From: Salinispirillum sp049115955
Lineage (GTDB): Bacteria; Pseudomonadota; Gammaproteobacteria; Pseudomonadales; Natronospirillaceae
DNA: 64,000 bases
Reading direction: 5' to 3'
Assembly: GCA_049115955.1 (NCBI GenBank)
Contig: JAGDZJ010000002.1
Location: 62,001-126,000, forward strand
Positions 26,611 through 34,936 of the stretch are shown here, piece by piece (the stretch's first letter is position 1; each line of letters starts with the position of its first letter). Under the pieces are notes generated by a model. That model had not been told where the DNA came from. It made no database searches and saw only the letters and a program-made list of their open reading frames with translations. Position numbers and translations under genes: made by a program.

Positions 26611-27547
26611 GGTTGTTCCCTCCTTGTTCGCGCATTTTTCGGTAGCCTTTTTCGATGATGCCCGACACACCGTTGGGGATGTAAAACACCACCACAAGGA
26701 AGGCCAACCCCATCACCAACACGGTTTGATTGGGGAAGTTCGAGGCGATCAGTTCCCACACCAGTGCAAATGGCACCGCGCCCATCAAAGGCCCCCAGAG
26801 CCGATGCACACCGCCGAGCAACGCCATGATCACCACCAAAAACGATACCTGAGGGTTAAAGGCCATGGCAGGCTCGATGTAGACAAAGCGCGGTGCCATA
26901 ACGGCACCGACCACGGCGGCAAAGGCGCCGGACACCATAAAGAGCAGTATTTTCGAGCCGGCCGTGTTAATGCCACTGTGTTTCGCCACCAGCTCATCGT
27001 TACCGATGATGCGAATGGCAAAGCCTAAACGCGAGCACCCGATCAGCCAGCCAACCACATACACCAGTGCGGCCAGCCCTAACAGTTGCCAGTAGATCTG
27101 CGCTTCGGTGATGTCGGTGAACACGTACTTGCCTCGGCTACCGCCGAAGTTGCTCTGCCACCAGGTCACCAACTGGCGCGTCAATTCGGCCAAGCCTAGG
27201 GTGAAAATAACGAAGTACACGCCCGACAGACGCAACGTGGCCGCACCCACCGCGGCGGCCATAATGGCGCCTGCCACGGCCGCGATGACCAGCAATAACG
27301 GATAGGGCAATACATCAATGCCGGTGGCGAGAATGTACGTCCCGATGCCATAGAAGGCGGCCGTTGCCAGTGAGATATAATGCGTCGGGCCGGAAAACAA
27401 TGCCCACGACGTCGCCAATACCGTGTACATGGCAATCGGCACCATCAACGACAAGAGAGACGCACTGTTCGACAGACTGGGCACGAACGCCAGCAGGGCA
27501 AAGGCAATCAGCGCCAGCAGACCGATGGTGATTTCACGACGAGTCAT
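26603..27547 (-). CDS. LivM-type branched-chain amino-acid/aromatic ABC permease
   Basis: 314 aa, about nine or ten membrane helices. The stretch GRLGFAIR-like (CSRLGFAIRIIGNDELVA) is the LivM cytoplasmic loop. Overlaps LivH by 4 nt upstream and LivG downstream. Works with LivH to form the channel. This family carries amino acids, urea, amides or aromatic acids. Confidence 0.9.
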   Translation of the reverse strand: MTRREITIGLLALIAFALLAFVPSLSNSASLLSLMVPIAMYTVLATSWALFSGPTHYISLATAAFYGIGTYILATGIDVLPYPLLLVIAAVAGAIMAAAVGAATLRLSGVYFVIFTLGLAELTRQLVTWWQSNFGGSRGKYVFTDITEAQIYWQLLGLAALVYVVGWLIGCSRLGFAIRIIGNDELVAKHSGINTAGSKILLFMVSGAFAAVVGAVMAPRFVYIEPAMAFNPQVSFLVVIMALLGGVHRLWGPLMGAVPFALVWELIASNFPNQTVLVMGLAFLVVVFYIPNGVSGIIEKGYRKMREQGGNNHG

Positions 27548-28419
27548 GTGGTACGTCTCCCAAACAGACCCTGAGGTCGGAACAACAGGATGAGAATAAA
27601 CAGCAGATAGGCTGATGCCAGCGTTAAGCCGGGATCAATCAAGCGCGCCACGATGGTTTCGGTGATACCCAATACCAAGGCCGCCACGATGGCACCGCGA
27701 ATGTCACCCACGCCGCCCATAATCACGATAATCAACGCCTTCATGGTGAAGACGATACCAATGGAAGCTTCAAAGGTTAGAAAGGTACTGAGCAGCACCC
27801 CTCCGGCCGCCGCTACCGCGCCGCCCAAGGCAAACGCAAAGGTCGACACGCGTTGCACGTCAATGGCGACCAGCCCGGCTGCTGTGGGGTCGACGGACAC
27901 GGCGCGGATGGCCATGCCGGTGCGTGTATAGTTCACCCAATACCAAAGCGCGCCACAGATAACGACGGCAATCAGGAACGCGGTGACCCGGTTCAGACCA
28001 TAACGGCTACCAAAAATTTCAATCGCCGTGGACTGAAAGGAATAGTTGAAATAGGTGCCACCAAAGACGGCGAGGAAAATACCGACAAAGACAAAGCTCA
28101 AGCCGAAGGTGGTCAAAATGCTGTCCACTTCCAACTGGCCTCGGTTCTTGGCCCGCTTAACCAGTGGCAGCAAAAGATATCGGTAGATCACCCAATTGAC
28201 GATGAATGCACCCGGCACCACCAACACCAACGATACATAGGGGTTCAGGCTGTGCGCCGTGACCACCCAAAACGCGACGAAGGCACCCGCAACCAACATT
28301 TCACCGCTGGCAAGGTTCATTATCCGAGCAACGCCATACTGCAAGGACAGCCCCATGGCCACAATGGCATAGACACCACCGAGGAGCAGCCCCGTGATAA
28401 GAATTTGCATAATGTTCAC
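27544..28419 (-). CDS. LivH-type ABC permease
   Basis: 291 aa, about eight membrane segments, opening with MQILITGLLLGGVYAIVAMGLSL-type residues, the standard LivH beginning. The loop TRTGMAIRAVSVDPTAA near residue 180 is the ATPase contact region. Start at 28419, or the ATG at 28410. ATGA overlap with the LivM gene. Confidence 0.9.
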   Translation of the reverse strand: MNIMQILITGLLLGGVYAIVAMGLSLQYGVARIMNLASGEMLVAGAFVAFWVVTAHSLNPYVSLVLVVPGAFIVNWVIYRYLLLPLVKRAKNRGQLEVDSILTTFGLSFVFVGIFLAVFGGTYFNYSFQSTAIEIFGSRYGLNRVTAFLIAVVICGALWYWVNYTRTGMAIRAVSVDPTAAGLVAIDVQRVSTFAFALGGAVAAAGGVLLSTFLTFEASIGIVFTMKALIIVIMGGVGDIRGAIVAALVLGITETIVARLIDPGLTLASAYLLFILILLFRPQGLFGRRTT

Positions 28420-28481
28420 ACCGAGAAGTTTTAGAGAGTCCTGAGCCCCACGGTGAGTGGGACTCAGGCCTTAACAACGAC

Positions 28482-29699
28482 TTACCAACTCGGGCTAGCG
28501 ATAGGCGTGGCCGCACCCGGCATCTCAGCAGTACCGCCGATACCGTAGAACTGACCGTTCTGCCACTGACCGACTGTCCAGTAGTTACTGATCTGCTGAT
28601 TGTCGAAAGACCAAGTGCCCATGACGGTGTCAAAGCTGTGGTCTTTGATGTACTGCGTGACTGCCGCACGATCAAGCGACCCGACTCCTTCGATGGCTTG
28701 CTCTAAAACCTCAAAGGATGCATAGGTTACCGCGCTGGCCCAGTAGTCAGGCGCAGTATTGGTCAACGAACGGTGTGCTTCAGCGTAGGCTTGGAACTTT
28801 GGATCAGCAGGATTCACCCCGCCCACGCCAAATACGCCATTAATGGAGTCGCCAAAGCGCGCTTGATACGACGGGAAGGGTGTTGCAACTGCCGTATAGA
28901 AGGCATCAACTTCCATGCCCTGAATCTGCGCTTGCTCGGTCAACGCGAAGGTATCGCCGGGGTAGGAGAAGGCAATGAAGATATCAGGATTCGCCGCCAT
29001 CGCGGAGTTGATGATGGGCGAGACGTCCTGAATCGTGGGTGGATAAGAGGTGGTATACACCAGTTCAAAGCCTTCGGCTTCAAACACGCGGCGGGCTGCT
29101 TGCGCCAGCTCGATACCAAACGCATCACCCACGTTAACCAAGGCCACACGGTTACCGGCTTTGCCTTCGCTGCGCAAATCCGCCATCAATTTGGCCACAC
29201 CTTCCGCGAGTGGGGTGGTTTTACCTAAGGTAAAAAACACGCCCGGGTAGCGCGCTACCAAGGTGTCGGTTTGGTCGGTAATGGCACTGACGTTGATCAT
29301 GGGGTAACCCAAGCGATCAAACAACGGTGCGGCGGCCAATGCCAATCCGGTGCTGTAAGGCGCTAGAATGAAGTCCGCCCGGTCGTTGGTGGCCAAACGC
29401 TGCACCGAGCGAATGGTCTCAGATGGATCGGTGCGGTCGTCGTATTCAATGATTTCAATCGGGCGGCGTGAGCCATCGCTCATCTGCAAACCGCCGCGCG
29501 CGTTCACTTCCTCTTCCCACAACGCTACGTTGGGCCAAAAGGTTACGGCGGCACCGCCGGCTAATGCACCCGTTTTAGGTGCCACAGCACCGATGCGGAT
29601 AGGGTTGGTATTTTGTGCCAGAGCGCTGGTGGCGCCCAGAGTCATGATCCCAGCCAGGGCCAAAGCGCCTAGAGACTTGGCATTCAATCGGGTTTTCAT
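28482..29699 (-). CDS. Periplasmic binding protein of the Liv-type ABC importer
   Basis: 405 aa with a signal peptide (cleavage predicted after ATSALA, residue about 28) and a type I periplasmic-binding fold of the Peripla_BP_6 kind: IRIGAVAPKTGALAGG near the mature N-terminus. First gene of the operon that continues to the flotillin. The mature C-terminal sequence lacks features that would name the ligand; an aromatic compound is inferred from the aldehyde dehydrogenase and SDR genes. Confidence 0.9.
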   Translation of the reverse strand: MKTRLNAKSLGALALAGIMTLGATSALAQNTNPIRIGAVAPKTGALAGGAAVTFWPNVALWEEEVNARGGLQMSDGSRRPIEIIEYDDRTDPSETIRSVQRLATNDRADFILAPYSTGLALAAAPLFDRLGYPMINVSAITDQTDTLVARYPGVFFTLGKTTPLAEGVAKLMADLRSEGKAGNRVALVNVGDAFGIELAQAARRVFEAEGFELVYTTSYPPTIQDVSPIINSAMAANPDIFIAFSYPGDTFALTEQAQIQGMEVDAFYTAVATPFPSYQARFGDSINGVFGVGGVNPADPKFQAYAEAHRSLTNTAPDYWASAVTYASFEVLEQAIEGVGSLDRAAVTQYIKDHSFDTVMGTWSFDNQQISNYWTVGQWQNGQFYGIGGTAEMPGAATPIASPSW

Positions 29700-29731
29700 C
29701 TTGACGTCCTCATATTATTTTTTTTGTATAC

Positions 29732-29765
29732 AGAGTGCTGCCATTAGAATGCAAACAAGCACTCT
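29732..29765. promoter_or_regulatory. Inverted repeat in the leader of the Liv-type operon
   Basis: AGAGTGCT (29732-29739) and AGCACTCT (29758-29765) form a perfect 8-bp inverted repeat with an 18-nt spacer, 33 nt upstream of the binding-protein ATG. It may be a regulator site or an mRNA leader hairpin. No regulator gene is adjacent. Confidence 0.35.
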
Positions 29766-29863
29766 AACAGCCAAAACAATCCGCTTTTGGATCCAAGATG
29801 TAAAATGAGTTTTATGATTTCTAATATATCGTTTTCAGTATATTATCGCCCATCAACGGTATC

Positions 29864-30346
29864 TTAATGCACCACCGTCACTGGGCAATGAGCGTGGTGC
29901 ACCAAGCGCTGGCTCACACTGCCAAGCAGCAATTCACGTACCCGTGACAAACCACGACGGCCTACAATGATCATCGGGTTGCGGCAAGCTTCCGCGTGCT
30001 TAAGCACTGCTTCTGCCGGATCCCCAGGCAGCAATACTTCTTTTACCTGCGCATGCTGTTCAGGCGGAATTTGGCTCTTGGCGGCATCAAACACTTTACG
30101 CGCACTGTCGTGCCGAAGTTTTTCAAAGGTTTCGGTGTTCAGGTATTTCAGTTGCTCAGCAGAGACCGCGTCGCCCAAAGGCCCCAACAGCTCCAATGCG
30201 TTCGCTGGAAAAGCATACAGCAGCTCCAACTCAACCCCCTGTGCTTGCGCCATTCCGGCGGCCAAACGCACCGCTTTTTGTGAGCCCTTCGACCCGTCCA
30301 CGGGCACCAATAAGACTTCAATTTGTTCAATCTGTAAGCTGGTCAT
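29864..30346 (-). CDS. Universal stress protein (UspA family)
   Basis: 160 aa single-domain Usp. The ATP-binding signature G-x2-G-x9-G-(S/T) appears as GRRGLSRVRELLLGSVS near residues 130-146, with the acidic VPVDGS at the N-terminal strand. Single gene preceded by an FNR/Anr-type box at the activating distance, so induction by low oxygen is expected, as for Usp proteins of pseudomonads. Confidence 0.92.
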   Translation of the reverse strand: MTSLQIEQIEVLLVPVDGSKGSQKAVRLAAGMAQAQGVELELLYAFPANALELLGPLGDAVSAEQLKYLNTETFEKLRHDSARKVFDAAKSQIPPEQHAQVKEVLLPGDPAEAVLKHAEACRNPMIIVGRRGLSRVRELLLGSVSQRLVHHAHCPVTVVH

Positions 30347-30425
30347 GGAAATTCCTCTTTATTGAGCGTGCTATTCAACAGCAGCACCGTACACCTCCAT
30401 AATAGTCAACCGAGAACGGAGGTGT

Positions 30426-30439
30426 TTGATCCAGATCAG
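30426..30439. promoter_or_regulatory. FNR/Anr box of the uspA-type promoter
   Basis: TTGATCCAGATCAG differs from the FNR consensus TTGAT-N4-ATCAA at one base. A TATTAT -10 candidate lies on the minus strand at 30399-30404; with a start point near 30391 the box centre falls at about -41.5, the class II activator position. Confidence 0.65.
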
Positions 30440-30503
30440 CTTTTACATACCCCAAGGGATACCTCGTTTGAAAACCACGTTGCTCATTCAAAGAGAGTGG
30501 GTT

Positions 30504-31316
30504 TCAGCGTCCATGGCACAAGAACTCGACGATCCTGACCACCACTTCATCGCTTTGTAGAATGCGTCCATGCCCAAAACCTTGGGTCGCATATAAGGTA
30601 CCTATCGGCACGCGTTGGGCGATGCGCTCTGCATCTAGAAAGCTCACTTGCCGATCACCTTCGTCATGAACGACCAATACTGGCACGTCAACTTCGGGCA
30701 ACAAATGGTCGCCATTCAATGATTGAAACGAATAGCCAGCACGTTTTTCCATGCGTGCCATGAAGCGCGCTTTGGCTCGACCACTTAAACCAAGACGCTC
30801 AGCCGTACGAAGCGCCACGCTGCTGAAGCTGTAAGGCGCAGATATAATCACCGCTTGTCTCACTGGCACACCAGCAGCCATTGCCATCATTGCCGTTCCA
30901 CCGCCCATTGAATGGCCGATTACTGCCTGCACGCCGCCTAGTTCAGCCACCACGTCTTCGATGTACTCAGCAATCAGTCCGGGATGCACTGGCCCATTGA
31001 GATCGCCGCCGTGCCCAGGGCCATTCAGTGCAAACACCTGATAGCCCTGCCCAACCAAAGCGCAAGCAATCGCGCGAAACTGATCAGGGTGGCCCTGCCA
31101 ACCGTGTACTGCCAATACTGGAATACCTTGCGTGCCCCAGCGCAACGCACGCTGCCCAAAACGAAAGGTCACCCATTCTCCCTCTGGTAAAGGGTGTCGT
31201 TATTCTGGCATCCGAAACTGACGTGGCCGTGTAGCGAGATATTCCGCCGCCGCAACAGTAGCCATGGGCGACAGGCGTGACAGTATGTTCATCATAATGG
31301 GTAGCGTGCTGCTCAT
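30504..31316 (-). pseudogene. Alpha/beta hydrolase split by an in-frame stop
   Basis: The body codes for an alpha/beta hydrolase: VHGWQGHPDQF oxyanion region, nucleophile GHSMGG, acid VHDEGD and His in GFGHGR. An upstream stretch starting at ATG 31316, with GGAGGGG before it, is in the same frame and reads like the usual N-terminus (MNILSRL...TRPRQFRMPE). The two parts are joined by one TAA at 31200-31202 followed by RHPLPEGEW. I read this as a nonsense change. A GTG at 31172 could still start a 222-aa product with all catalytic residues, so residual function is possible. Confidence 0.7.
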
Positions 31317-31330
31317 CGGGCGCCCCTCCA

Positions 31331-31413
31331 ATAGGTTGTTTTTTGAAACCATTGTCATCCTAGAAGTATAGGTTTTCTTTTGCAACTGTTATTAGTTTTT
31401 ATTGGCAACCTAT
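31331..31413. promoter_or_regulatory. Three heptamer sites in the divergent hydrolase/hxlR gap
   Basis: ATAGGTT occurs at 31331-31337 and 31368-31374 and its complement AACCTAT at 31407-31413, in a 129-nt intergenic region that is otherwise AT-rich. The second and third copies form an inverted repeat. Probably binding sites for the HxlR-type regulator transcribed from this gap; inferred. Confidence 0.45.
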
Positions 31414-31445
31414 TTAATTACCCAGCGACGCCGTATACTCTGCGC

Positions 31446-31931
31446 ATGAAACCCAATGAAGTTATCAACAGTAATTGCCCTCTGGTCCGAACGGCCAACG
31501 TCATTGGCGATGGCTGGACTCTCTTGGTGCTGCGAGAAGCTTTTCTCGGCACGCGCCGTTTCAACGACTTCGAGCGTCGCTTAGGCGTAGCACGCAATAT
31601 CTTGAGCCAACGTCTGAAGCGGCTGGTGGAGGAAGGTATCCTGGAGCGTCGGCCGTTACCTGAAGACCGCCGTGTGGTTGAGTATCGGTTAACAGCGGCA
31701 GGTCATGCCTTGGTGCCGGTTTTGGTGACTATGACTCAATGGGCAACCGAATGGCTCGGCGACGAAGGCCAAGCGGTGCGGATTATCGACCGAGCAACGG
31801 GTGAGGATGTGGATCCCTTGTTGGTTCGCAACGCCGATGGGCAGGTATTAACGGCACGCGACCTGCGCATTGTGGCAGGGCCTGCGGCGGATGATGTGGT
31901 GCGCCGCCAGTATCAGAGGATCGGTGAATGA
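31446..31931 (+). CDS. HxlR-family transcriptional regulator
   Basis: 161 aa from the ATG at 31446. Winged-helix domain (about 10-100): CPLVRTANVIGDGWTLLVLREAF, split here, is the hallmark N-terminus with the redox-type Cys, then RFNDFERRLGVARNILSQRL and the wing EDRRVVEYRLT. The gene is divergent from the broken hydrolase, which is its most likely target. Overlaps the next gene by 4 nt. Confidence 0.9.
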   Translation: MKPNEVINSNCPLVRTANVIGDGWTLLVLREAFLGTRRFNDFERRLGVARNILSQRLKRLVEEGILERRPLPEDRRVVEYRLTAAGHALVPVLVTMTQWATEWLGDEGQAVRIIDRATGEDVDPLLVRNADGQVLTARDLRIVAGPAADDVVRRQYQRIGE

Positions 31932-32191
31932 CCGAGAAAAATTCCGTTTGTACACACGAGAGTGAGCAACAACGCTTTGTCATCCGCACCGAGGCGGGCG
32001 ACGCTGTGTTGGAATATCAACGCACCGGTGAGGCGGTCGATTTCGTGCGCACCTTTGTGCCGGACAGCTTGCGCGGCCGGGGCTTGGCTGAACAATTGGT
32101 GCGTGCAGGATTAGCGTGGGCGCGGGCTGAGCAGCTTACGATGACGGCCAGTTGCTGGTACGTCGATAAGTGGTTGCAGCGTGGGGTTTGA
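31928..32191 (+). CDS. Small GNAT-family acetyltransferase (YidJ/Gtn5 type)
   Basis: 87 aa, the short single-motif GNAT form. The acetyl-CoA loop is seen as VPDSLRGRGLAEQLVRAGL (about residues 46-64), followed by CWYVDKWL at the C-terminus. Translationally coupled to the HxlR gene by ATGA. Substrate unknown. Confidence 0.85.
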   Translation: MTEKNSVCTHESEQQRFVIRTEAGDAVLEYQRTGEAVDFVRTFVPDSLRGRGLAEQLVRAGLAWARAEQLTMTASCWYVDKWLQRGV

Positions 32192-32213
32192 CACTGCAGC
32201 GCCTTTCTGCAAT

Positions 32214-32286
32214 GGGTGCAGGGTGTATGCCTCCGGCGCTCCACGGCAGGCCGAAAGTTGCGCCTTGAGGCATACGCCCTGCGCCC
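32214..32286 (+). repeat. Intergenic hairpin repeat, copy 5
   Basis: A 20-bp stem: GGGTGCAGGGTGTATGCCTC (32214-32233) pairs with 32267-32286, including two T-G positions that are G-U wobbles in plus-strand RNA but mismatches in minus-strand RNA. The core matches copy 1b with small changes (CCGAAAGTTGCGCC). It lies between convergent acetyltransferase and SGNH hydrolase genes. Confidence 0.77.
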
Positions 32287-32309
32287 GTGCGCCATGTCTA
32301 ATCACCGCG

Positions 32310-32948
32310 TCAAACGTTTCTTACTTTTAACTTCTGTGTTGCCAGCCAATGCTCCGCCAACCATTGATGCCCTAAAACTTCCGGGTGTACACCATCGTAG
32401 GCCCACAACTCAGGGTGCTGCTTACTTTGTTCACCGAACGCTGCCTGCACAGGTAGCCAAGTAAGTTGATGCTGCGCAACCCGCTCGGCCATACCTTGTT
32501 GTAATTCTCGCAATGGCGCCCACCATTCGTCGGTCGTCGCCGTACCAGGAATGGCAAAGGGTTCCATGACCACCAAGTGCTCGGCCAATGATTCCAACGT
32601 CGTCAATAAACGGTCGAAATCCACCAATATGTTCGCTATTTGGGGCGTCTCGCCATTCGCCATCGGGCTCCAAATATCATTAATGCCCAGCATCAAGGTA
32701 ATGCATGTAAAGTCACCACCTCGGGTCTGCTTGAGCGGACACCAGTCCTGCTGTAACAGTTCATTCATCCGGCACCCGCCAAAGCCCCGGTTCCAAATCT
32801 GCGCCATTGGCTGTTGTGCTAAAAGTTCCGTAGCAACTCGATTCACCCAACCGTAACCTAAGGCTTCTGCACGATTAGGCTGTTTAACGCTGCGTTGGCG
32901 ATCGCAGTCGGTGACCGAATCGCCGAGAAATAAATACCGCTCGCTCAT
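32310..32948 (-). CDS. SGNH/GDSL-type hydrolase
   Basis: 212 aa. Block I FLGDSVTD with the nucleophile Ser near residue 11, block II Gly near NRGFGG (about 54-59), block III GIND (about 88-91), block V DGVHP with the catalytic Asp/His near 190. Esterase or lipase-like activity on an unknown substrate. No signal peptide, so cytoplasmic. Coupled to the upstream membrane-protein gene by ATGA. Confidence 0.9.
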   Translation of the reverse strand: MSERYLFLGDSVTDCDRQRSVKQPNRAEALGYGWVNRVATELLAQQPMAQIWNRGFGGCRMNELLQQDWCPLKQTRGGDFTCITLMLGINDIWSPMANGETPQIANILVDFDRLLTTLESLAEHLVVMEPFAIPGTATTDEWWAPLRELQQGMAERVAQHQLTWLPVQAAFGEQSKQHPELWAYDGVHPEVLGHQWLAEHWLATQKLKVRNV

Positions 32949-33334
32949 GTTCGCTCCCTATGTGTGAAATAAAGTCCAACCAATACCAACCCTGCAATCA
33001 CATACACCAAATGGTTCACCACTACGGCCAATGCCAGTGGGGCGTATTGCGCATGCAACACCACCATGGGCTGCCAGATCAGCAAGAACAGCGCCAGTGT
33101 AAAAGCCACGTAGCCCCATCCGCTGGGTCGCTTACCGTTGCGCCGCTGCCAGACAAAAAGTGCCGCCGCACTCAACAACAGGGCTATGCTGCTCAGCACA
33201 AAGAAAACCGGAAAGCCGTAGAACACTGCCAGCACATAGGCGGGTGCAACGGCAGCGACCACCAACAACAGCAAACGCCGGGCAAACAATTGGACACGCT
33301 GCCCTAGAGAGTCTTTTTGTTGTACATCATCCAT
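32945..33334 (-). CDS. Small four-helix membrane protein
   Basis: 129 aa from the ATG at 33334 (MDDVQQKD); a TTG at 33343 would add three residues. Four hydrophobic segments (about 18-40, 42-62, 72-92, 97-122). I recognise no family. It stands between the MazG-like and SGNH genes with a 5-nt gap and a 4-nt overlap, so the three form an operon. Confidence 0.7.
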   Translation of the reverse strand: MDDVQQKDSLGQRVQLFARRLLLLVVAAVAPAYVLAVFYGFPVFFVLSSIALLLSAAALFVWQRRNGKRPSGWGYVAFTLALFLLIWQPMVVLHAQYAPLALAVVVNHLVYVIAGLVLVGLYFTHRERT

Positions 33335-33339
33335 AGAGC

Positions 33340-33696
33340 TCAATCCTGATAGTCGGTGTACTTGCGCGAGCTGCCGCGCACGAGGTCAGCCGGATACTTG
33401 GCGCTATTCTTTTGCATTTTATCCCAACAGGCTTGTTCGATGTCGACACCGACCTTGCCCGCCAAGCGAATCAAATACAGTTGTACGTCGGCAATTTCAT
33501 CGCGCACAGCCGACAGTTGTTCCGGGGTTAAAGCTTGTGATTGCGCTTCCGTCAGCCATTGGAAACACTCTTGCAGCTCGGCGGCTTCTACGGTCAGCGC
33601 CATGGCAAGGTTTTTGGGTGAGTGGAATTGGTCCCAGTCGCGCTCGGCGGCGAACTCATTCATGGCGGCATGAAGCTTGTGCAGAGGGTCAGACAT
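33340..33696 (-). CDS. MazG-like nucleotide pyrophosphohydrolase
   Basis: 118 aa. The metal-binding pattern is visible as EAAELQE (about residues 37-43) and EIADVQLYL (about 66-74), matching the iMazG/RS21-C6 family that hydrolyses (deoxy)nucleoside triphosphates to monophosphates, possibly cleaning damaged dNTPs. First gene of a three-gene leftward operon. Confidence 0.9.
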   Translation of the reverse strand: MSDPLHKLHAAMNEFAAERDWDQFHSPKNLAMALTVEAAELQECFQWLTEAQSQALTPEQLSAVRDEIADVQLYLIRLAGKVGVDIEQACWDKMQKNSAKYPADLVRGSSRKYTDYQD

Positions 33697-33783
33697 TGCG
33701 CTCTCTCGTTCCGATTCAATGCCCCGTAGAGTGCCCTTTTTTCGCTGCGTCGACCAGTGCCTCTGTTAACGCTTGGGCCTGTG

Positions 33784-33799
33784 CTAGCGCTAGCGCTAG
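33784..33799. repeat. GCTAGC tandem palindrome
   Basis: CTAGCGCTAGCGCTAG is both a perfect 16-nt palindrome and a tandem repeat of CTAGCG. It lies in the gap between the divergent MazG-like and yebC-type genes and could be a chance repeat or a regulator site. Confidence 0.3.
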
Positions 33800-33859
33800 T
33801 GCAAACGCGCAATAACGACTAAAATCGCCGCAGTTTCGTATCAAGAATGGTGTATCACA

Positions 33860-34576
33860 ATGGGCAGAGCCTACCAAAACCGCAAAGAATCGATGGCCAA
33901 AACTTCTGACATGAAGGCCAAGATCTACAGCCGCTACAGCCGTGAGATCTACATGTGCGCCAAGTCCGGCGGCACCGAGCCCTCTGGCAACCTGGCCTTA
34001 GCGTCGCTGTTGGAGCGCGCCAAGAAAGAACAGGTACCGGCGCACGTCATCGAAAAAGCCATCACCAAAGCAGCCGGTGGTGGCGGTGAAGATTTTGCGG
34101 TAGCCCGTTACGAAGGTTTTGGCCCTGGCAATACCATGATCATTGTGGACTGCCTGACCGACAACCCGAACCGCACCTACGGCGACGTCCGCACCTGCTT
34201 CAACAAAGTGAAAGCCAAGTTAGGCGCCGCTGGTGCCGTGAGTCACTTGTTCGACCACGACGCCATTTTTGTGTTCGCCGGTGACGACGAAGAGCCTGTG
34301 TTGGAAGCCTTAATGGAAGCCGATGTCGATGTCAGCGATATTGAAGTGGCCGACGGCAAAATCACCGTGTTTGCGCCCAACACCGAATTCGGCAACACGC
34401 GCAACGCGCTGAAAGCCGCCTTCCCCAGCATCGATTTTGAAGTGGAAGAGATTCAATTCATTCCGCAGATGATGACTGCCATTGAAGGTGTGGACATCGA
34501 GCAGTTTGAGAAGTTGGTGGATATGTTGAACTTCTGTGATGACGTGCAGAACGTGTACCACAACGCCGAGTACTGA
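33860..34576 (+). CDS. YebC/PmpR family protein (YeeN type)
   Basis: 238 aa. The beginning MGRAYQNRKESMAKTS and the motif RYEGFGPGNTMI (about residues 82-94) identify the YebC/TACO1 family; the sequence is closer to E. coli YeeN than to YebC. Members bind DNA or act on ribosomes stalled at proline-rich stretches. Stands alone on the plus strand. Confidence 0.92.
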   Translation: MGRAYQNRKESMAKTSDMKAKIYSRYSREIYMCAKSGGTEPSGNLALASLLERAKKEQVPAHVIEKAITKAAGGGGEDFAVARYEGFGPGNTMIIVDCLTDNPNRTYGDVRTCFNKVKAKLGAAGAVSHLFDHDAIFVFAGDDEEPVLEALMEADVDVSDIEVADGKITVFAPNTEFGNTRNALKAAFPSIDFEVEEIQFIPQMMTAIEGVDIEQFEKLVDMLNFCDDVQNVYHNAEY

Positions 34577-34581
34577 GTTTC

Positions 34582-34635
34582 AAAGGGTTTAACAATTCGT
34601 TACTCAAGTCACAGGTAACGCCGCCGACACCCTTT
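34582..34635 (+). other. Nested hairpin between yebC-type and motility-protein genes
   Basis: AAAGGGT (34582-34588)/ACCCTTT (34629-34635) encloses CGTTAC (34598-34603)/GTAACG (34615-34620). It ends 25 nt before the next ATG. It could be a weak terminator or a leader structure. Confidence 0.35.
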
Positions 34636-34660
34636 ATTCACCCACCAGAATGGAGGTTGT

Positions 34661-34867
34661 ATGGACGTCGGTTCACTCAGCTCGGTGGCGTCTTACGCCA
34701 GTAGCAAAGCAACTGTCGACGCCAAAGAAGGCGCGGCACTGAAAACCTTTAAAATGGCGGTAGACCAGCAGGCCGATATGGCTCTGCAACTGGTACAGAG
34801 CGTAGACCCCAGCAATGCCACGAGCAGTGTTGGTAACTTGGGCCAGAATATCAATGTAAGCGTCTGA
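34661..34867 (+). CDS. YjfB-like putative motility protein
   Basis: 68 aa small soluble protein; VASYASS...ALKTFKMAVDQQADMALQLVQSV and GQNINVSV-type C-terminus match the YjfB_motility family, found near or with flagellar genes in many bacteria but of unknown mechanism. Good SD (GGAGG) 7 nt before the ATG and a strong terminator after the stop, so it is a monocistronic gene. No flagellar genes are in the window. Confidence 0.82.
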   Translation: MDVGSLSSVASYASSKATVDAKEGAALKTFKMAVDQQADMALQLVQSVDPSNATSSVGNLGQNINVSV

Positions 34868-34882
34868 CGTTGCGTTGATCAC

Positions 34883-34911
34883 AGAGCAGCCTGCGCGGCT
34901 GCTCTTTTTTT
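34883..34911 (+). terminator. Rho-independent terminator
   Basis: Perfect 9-bp stem AGAGCAGCC/GGCTGCTCT with a 5-nt loop (34883-34905) followed by six T residues, 15 nt after the YjfB-like gene stop. Textbook intrinsic terminator. Confidence 0.92.
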
Positions 34912-34936
34912 ACCCCCCCCTCCTCTACAGTCCCCT

